Assembly (NCBI RefSeq): GCF_900105135.1
Contig: NZ_LT629741.1
Coordinates: 1,426,001-1,490,000 of the forward strand
DNA: 64,000 nucleotides
Source of the DNA: Gramella sp. MAR_2010_147
Lineage (GTDB): Bacteria > Bacteroidota > Bacteroidia > Flavobacteriales > Flavobacteriaceae
Direction of reading: 5' to 3'
Position 1 is the stretch's first letter. Each line of letters begins with the position of its first letter. The notes under the pieces were generated by a model. It saw nothing but the letters and a program-made list of their open reading frames with translations. It was not told the origin of the DNA and ran no database searches. A program made the translations under genes and the position numbers. Shown here piece by piece: positions 62,032-64,000 of the stretch.

Positions 62032-62055
62032 AGGGCTAATTATAGGGCTAATTTT
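62032..62055 (+). repeat. 12 bp tandem direct repeat next to the attachment site
   Basis: AGGGCTAATTAT followed by AGGGCTAATTTT (11 of 12 identical), 60 bp inside the island edge. Could be recombinase arm sites. Confidence 0.6.
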
Positions 62056-62071
62056 GGGAAGATATTATTTG

Positions 62072-62701
62072 TTAGATTTCCTTTAATGATGAAGATGAAA
62101 CTTTCAGTTCGGTATCACATTTTTGTTTATAGAACTCAAAGAAATATTTATCATTAAAATTGAAAAATTCCTTTTTCACATAAACCATTTCTAAATTAAC
62201 CTCTCTCCCAAGTTTGTACATACCTTTATCTACACACAAGTAGGCATCGACATCATTATAAATTCCTGAAGCTAAAATCATTAAATCTTTAGTCAGTATC
62301 TCTCTATTGACCTTAGAATTAATTTCTCCCCATTTTGATAAAATATCTTTCGCATAATTCACCCCTAATTTTTCCACAAACTCTAGGCTAAAAATATTAG
62401 CCACATCTTCATCAAAATCAATAACTTGGACGTTATTTGCATTTAGAGCCTGAATTATGAGCTTAGTTTTCTCGGAACTAGACGGCTGGGTAGAATCAAT
62501 AATTTCTGCGATACTGATAGAGGAAATATAGTATCGCCTTTTGGCCTTTTTATTATCGCTTACCTGAGCTTCTGTATTTGACAAAAACTCTACAAGAGAA
62601 TTGGCAAATTCATTCGCTGGTTTACCATTTTTTTTAAAATCCAGAACCCTAATCAATACACTCGTATCAAGTAGAATTCTCTGCCAATTGATTAGTCCCA
62701 T
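62072..62701 (-). CDS. PIN-domain nuclease, enlarged
   Basis: 209 residues, against 130-140 for ordinary VapC toxins. PIN residues are in order: D12 (RILLDTSVLIRVLDF), E66 (YYISSISIAEIID), D139 (EILTKDLMILASG) and D158 (DAYLCVDKGMYKLG). The extra length is a helical stretch between E66 and D139 and a C-terminal tail rich in Phe (FFNFNDKYFFEF). PIN proteins cut RNA. It lies 9 bp after a 233-residue gene of unknown type, so the two form one transcript; the partner is too large to be a standard VapB antitoxin. It may be a toxin, tRNA nuclease or defence effector. Confidence 0.82.
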   Translation of the reverse strand: MGLINWQRILLDTSVLIRVLDFKKNGKPANEFANSLVEFLSNTEAQVSDNKKAKRRYYISSISIAEIIDSTQPSSSEKTKLIIQALNANNVQVIDFDEDVANIFSLEFVEKLGVNYAKDILSKWGEINSKVNREILTKDLMILASGIYNDVDAYLCVDKGMYKLGREVNLEMVYVKKEFFNFNDKYFFEFYKQKCDTELKVSSSSLKEI

Positions 62702-62710
62702 TAAAATAAT

Positions 62711-63412
62711 TTATTCGTAAATAAAGTTTAATTCACTTAAGTCTATTTCATCAATATTGTAGGGGAAATTTTTATCTGCCTTAGCTTTAAATGATATTAA
62801 TTTTGCACTTAATATTCTCTCTGATGTAAGGGATTTTTTGAGTCTCACTTTTACTCTAACCTTAGCCCTTCGATAGTATTTAGCAAGCTCATCATGTTGG
62901 TCCTGTTCGATAAATATTTTGAAATTTTTCTCACCTGAAATGTAGATATGTAAATTACTTGGATTTAATTCCTTATCTCCTATTTCGGTTATGAAACCTT
63001 CATAACTCTTATTGCTAAAATAATACTCAATTGATTTTTCCTCAAAACCATATGGAAGTGTTACTACAGGTTGTTTATCAGAATTTAAAATTTCTAAATA
63101 CCACTTTTCCTTCATTGGTTTAGCAACCGCTTTTTTGAATTTTAATTTTGAAGGAGATAGTTCTAAATCTCTTTTTTCAATTATTTCCTGTCCTAAATCT
63201 TCCACTCTTTTCTCTAAGAATTTATTAGTGGTAGCAAATCCTACTTGGTAGCAATTATCTGTAACTTGAGATAAAACTATATTATCCTTTTTCTTTGCAG
63301 AAATAGCTGAAAAAAGGGATTTTAGTATTTCTCCTAAATCATAGATAGAAACAGCATTATTGAAATCAATACTATCATCCTCACTATTAAATTTCAGATA
63401 AAAATTGGCCAT
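62711..63412 (-). CDS. Unrecognised 233-residue protein paired with the PIN nuclease
   Basis: 233 residues, soluble, no signal peptide. The N-terminal quarter (IDFNNAVSIYDLGEILKSLF, about 16-35) is helical; the middle (about 75-150) is rich in Lys and Glu; the C-terminal third (about 165-233) has RRAKVRVKVRLKKSL followed by two strands. No domain was recognised. It stands upstream of and close to the PIN gene, the order of an antitoxin/sensor followed by a nuclease, but size and sequence do not match known antitoxins. It may be the target-sensing or inhibitory partner. Confidence 0.65.
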   Translation of the reverse strand: MANFYLKFNSEDDSIDFNNAVSIYDLGEILKSLFSAISAKKKDNIVLSQVTDNCYQVGFATTNKFLEKRVEDLGQEIIEKRDLELSPSKLKFKKAVAKPMKEKWYLEILNSDKQPVVTLPYGFEEKSIEYYFSNKSYEGFITEIGDKELNPSNLHIYISGEKNFKIFIEQDQHDELAKYYRRAKVRVKVRLKKSLTSERILSAKLISFKAKADKNFPYNIDEIDLSELNFIYE

Positions 63413-63566
63413 GCTATTAGTCAGAAGGTCTTTTTATACAGGTATCTAAACACTCAACCAATATACAATAAGTTTTGAATTCAATATTTTTATTTACTCT
63501 CAACCGTGAAAGTTCAATTTTTTAGATTAAATAATTAACTTCACGGAGCAAAACTATCCGACTTTA

Positions 63567-64000
63567 ATGGAACTAAAATTCTTAAAACCACGTAAGGCTC
63601 TCAATAAAGCATATCTTAAAGTAAAACCTAACCGCTCATCAATTGAAGTTTTTAAAACCAACCTTACTCAATTATTAGATAGGACTAATGACGTAGAGTC
63701 TGAGGAGTTTCATAAAAACCTTATTTCTGATTTTCTCAAAAAAACATACTATGATCCCAACCATTTCATAAATACGAAAGGTAGAAATGATTTAGTAATT
63801 CATAATGATAAAAAAGCTAATAGTTCAGTAGGAGTAATAATTGAAGCAAAGAAGCCAACAAATCGTTCTGAAATGCTTACCAAGCATAAATTGAATGTTA
63901 AGGCATTTCAAGAATTGATCCTTTATTATTTAAGAGAACGGATTACGCATAAAAATTTAGAAATTAAGTATTTAATTGCGACTAATATTAATGAATGGTT
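63567..64000 (+). CDS. Type IIG restriction-modification enzyme, N-terminal part (cut by window edge)
   Basis: The first 144 codons of a gene that continues past the window. The opening MELKFLKPRKALNKAYLKVK and the following HFINTKGRNDLVIHNDKK with VGVIIEAKKPTNRSEML match the DUF7149-type N-terminus of Eco57I-like fused nuclease-methyltransferases. A PD-(D/E)xK nuclease core can be placed: D75 (NDLVI), E93 and K95 (IIEAKKP). The methyltransferase and target-recognition domains should follow beyond 64,000. It is divergent from the 62711 gene, with 154 bp between them. Family recalled from memory. Confidence 0.72.
   Translation, partial: MELKFLKPRKALNKAYLKVKPNRSSIEVFKTNLTQLLDRTNDVESEEFHKNLISDFLKKTYYDPNHFINTKGRNDLVIHNDKKANSSVGVIIEAKKPTNRSEMLTKHKLNVKAFQELILYYLRERITHKNLEIKYLIATNINEW

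Overview
The window comes from a member of the Flavobacteriaceae (Bacteroidota). Evidence: a SusC/SusD pair, an Oar-like TonB receptor, Bacteroidetes-type -7 promoter elements (TAnnTTTG) in front of many genes, a type III glutamine synthetase, a stand-alone MnmD, a fused isobutyryl-CoA mutase (IcmF), and families largely confined to this group (DUF4920, Lacal_2735). A marine genus such as Gramella/Christiangramia would fit, but I cannot fix the genus from sequence alone. Genes are tightly packed, often with convergent overlaps of a few bases, and most transcription units end in recognisable hairpins.

Layout. 1-9 kb: partial M28 peptidase, PPK2 kinase, a receiver-AAA+ response regulator without a DNA-binding domain, MscS channel, a two-gene ABC exporter and grpE-dnaJ. 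9-16.5 kb: YceI lipoprotein, TIGR01777 epimerase, MnmD, DUF4920 lipoprotein, ilvE, a Gmad2-like lipoprotein, a MazG-like pyrophosphohydrolase, a membrane-anchored SRPBCC protein and CrcB. 16.6-19.4 kb: ammonium module (PII, Amt, porin). 19.4-25 kb: DUF1684, MFS exporter, a probably inactive hydrolase-fold protein, Lrp regulator, and a degenerate HNH/HTH protein. 25-28.5 kb: icmF, broken by a one-base shortfall in a G run. 28.6-44 kb: housekeeping (purU, pyrF, prfA, purM, glnN, apt), Ca/Na antiporter, BlaI/M56 sensor pair, two paralogous membrane proteins. 44-51 kb: Oar-like receptor, YciI plus ECF42 sigma factor, truncated haemoglobin, exported RidA. 51.4-61.6 kb: a compact polysaccharide utilisation locus (PUL), probably for mannosides: susC, susD, GH130, sugar MFS, manA, with a LacI-type regulator and two CG-centred operators. 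From about 61.96 kb: the apparent edge of an integrated island.

The most interesting part is the right end. A 15-base copy of a tRNA 3' end (arginine type suspected) with that tRNA's terminator lies at 61,903-61,971. Beyond it are a two-gene unit encoding an unrecognised 233-residue protein and an enlarged PIN nuclease, and a divergent type IIG restriction-modification gene that runs off the window. This looks like the start of a tRNA-integrated defence island, and the two-gene unit is the best candidate for an undescribed system. Other leads are the icmF frameshift, a heptanucleotide tandem repeat 4 bp before the pyrF start codon, and an M56 peptidase carrying TonB-plug-like repeats.

All calls rest on reading the sequence and on recalled family features. 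No database search was run, and residue positions marked 'about' are estimates.
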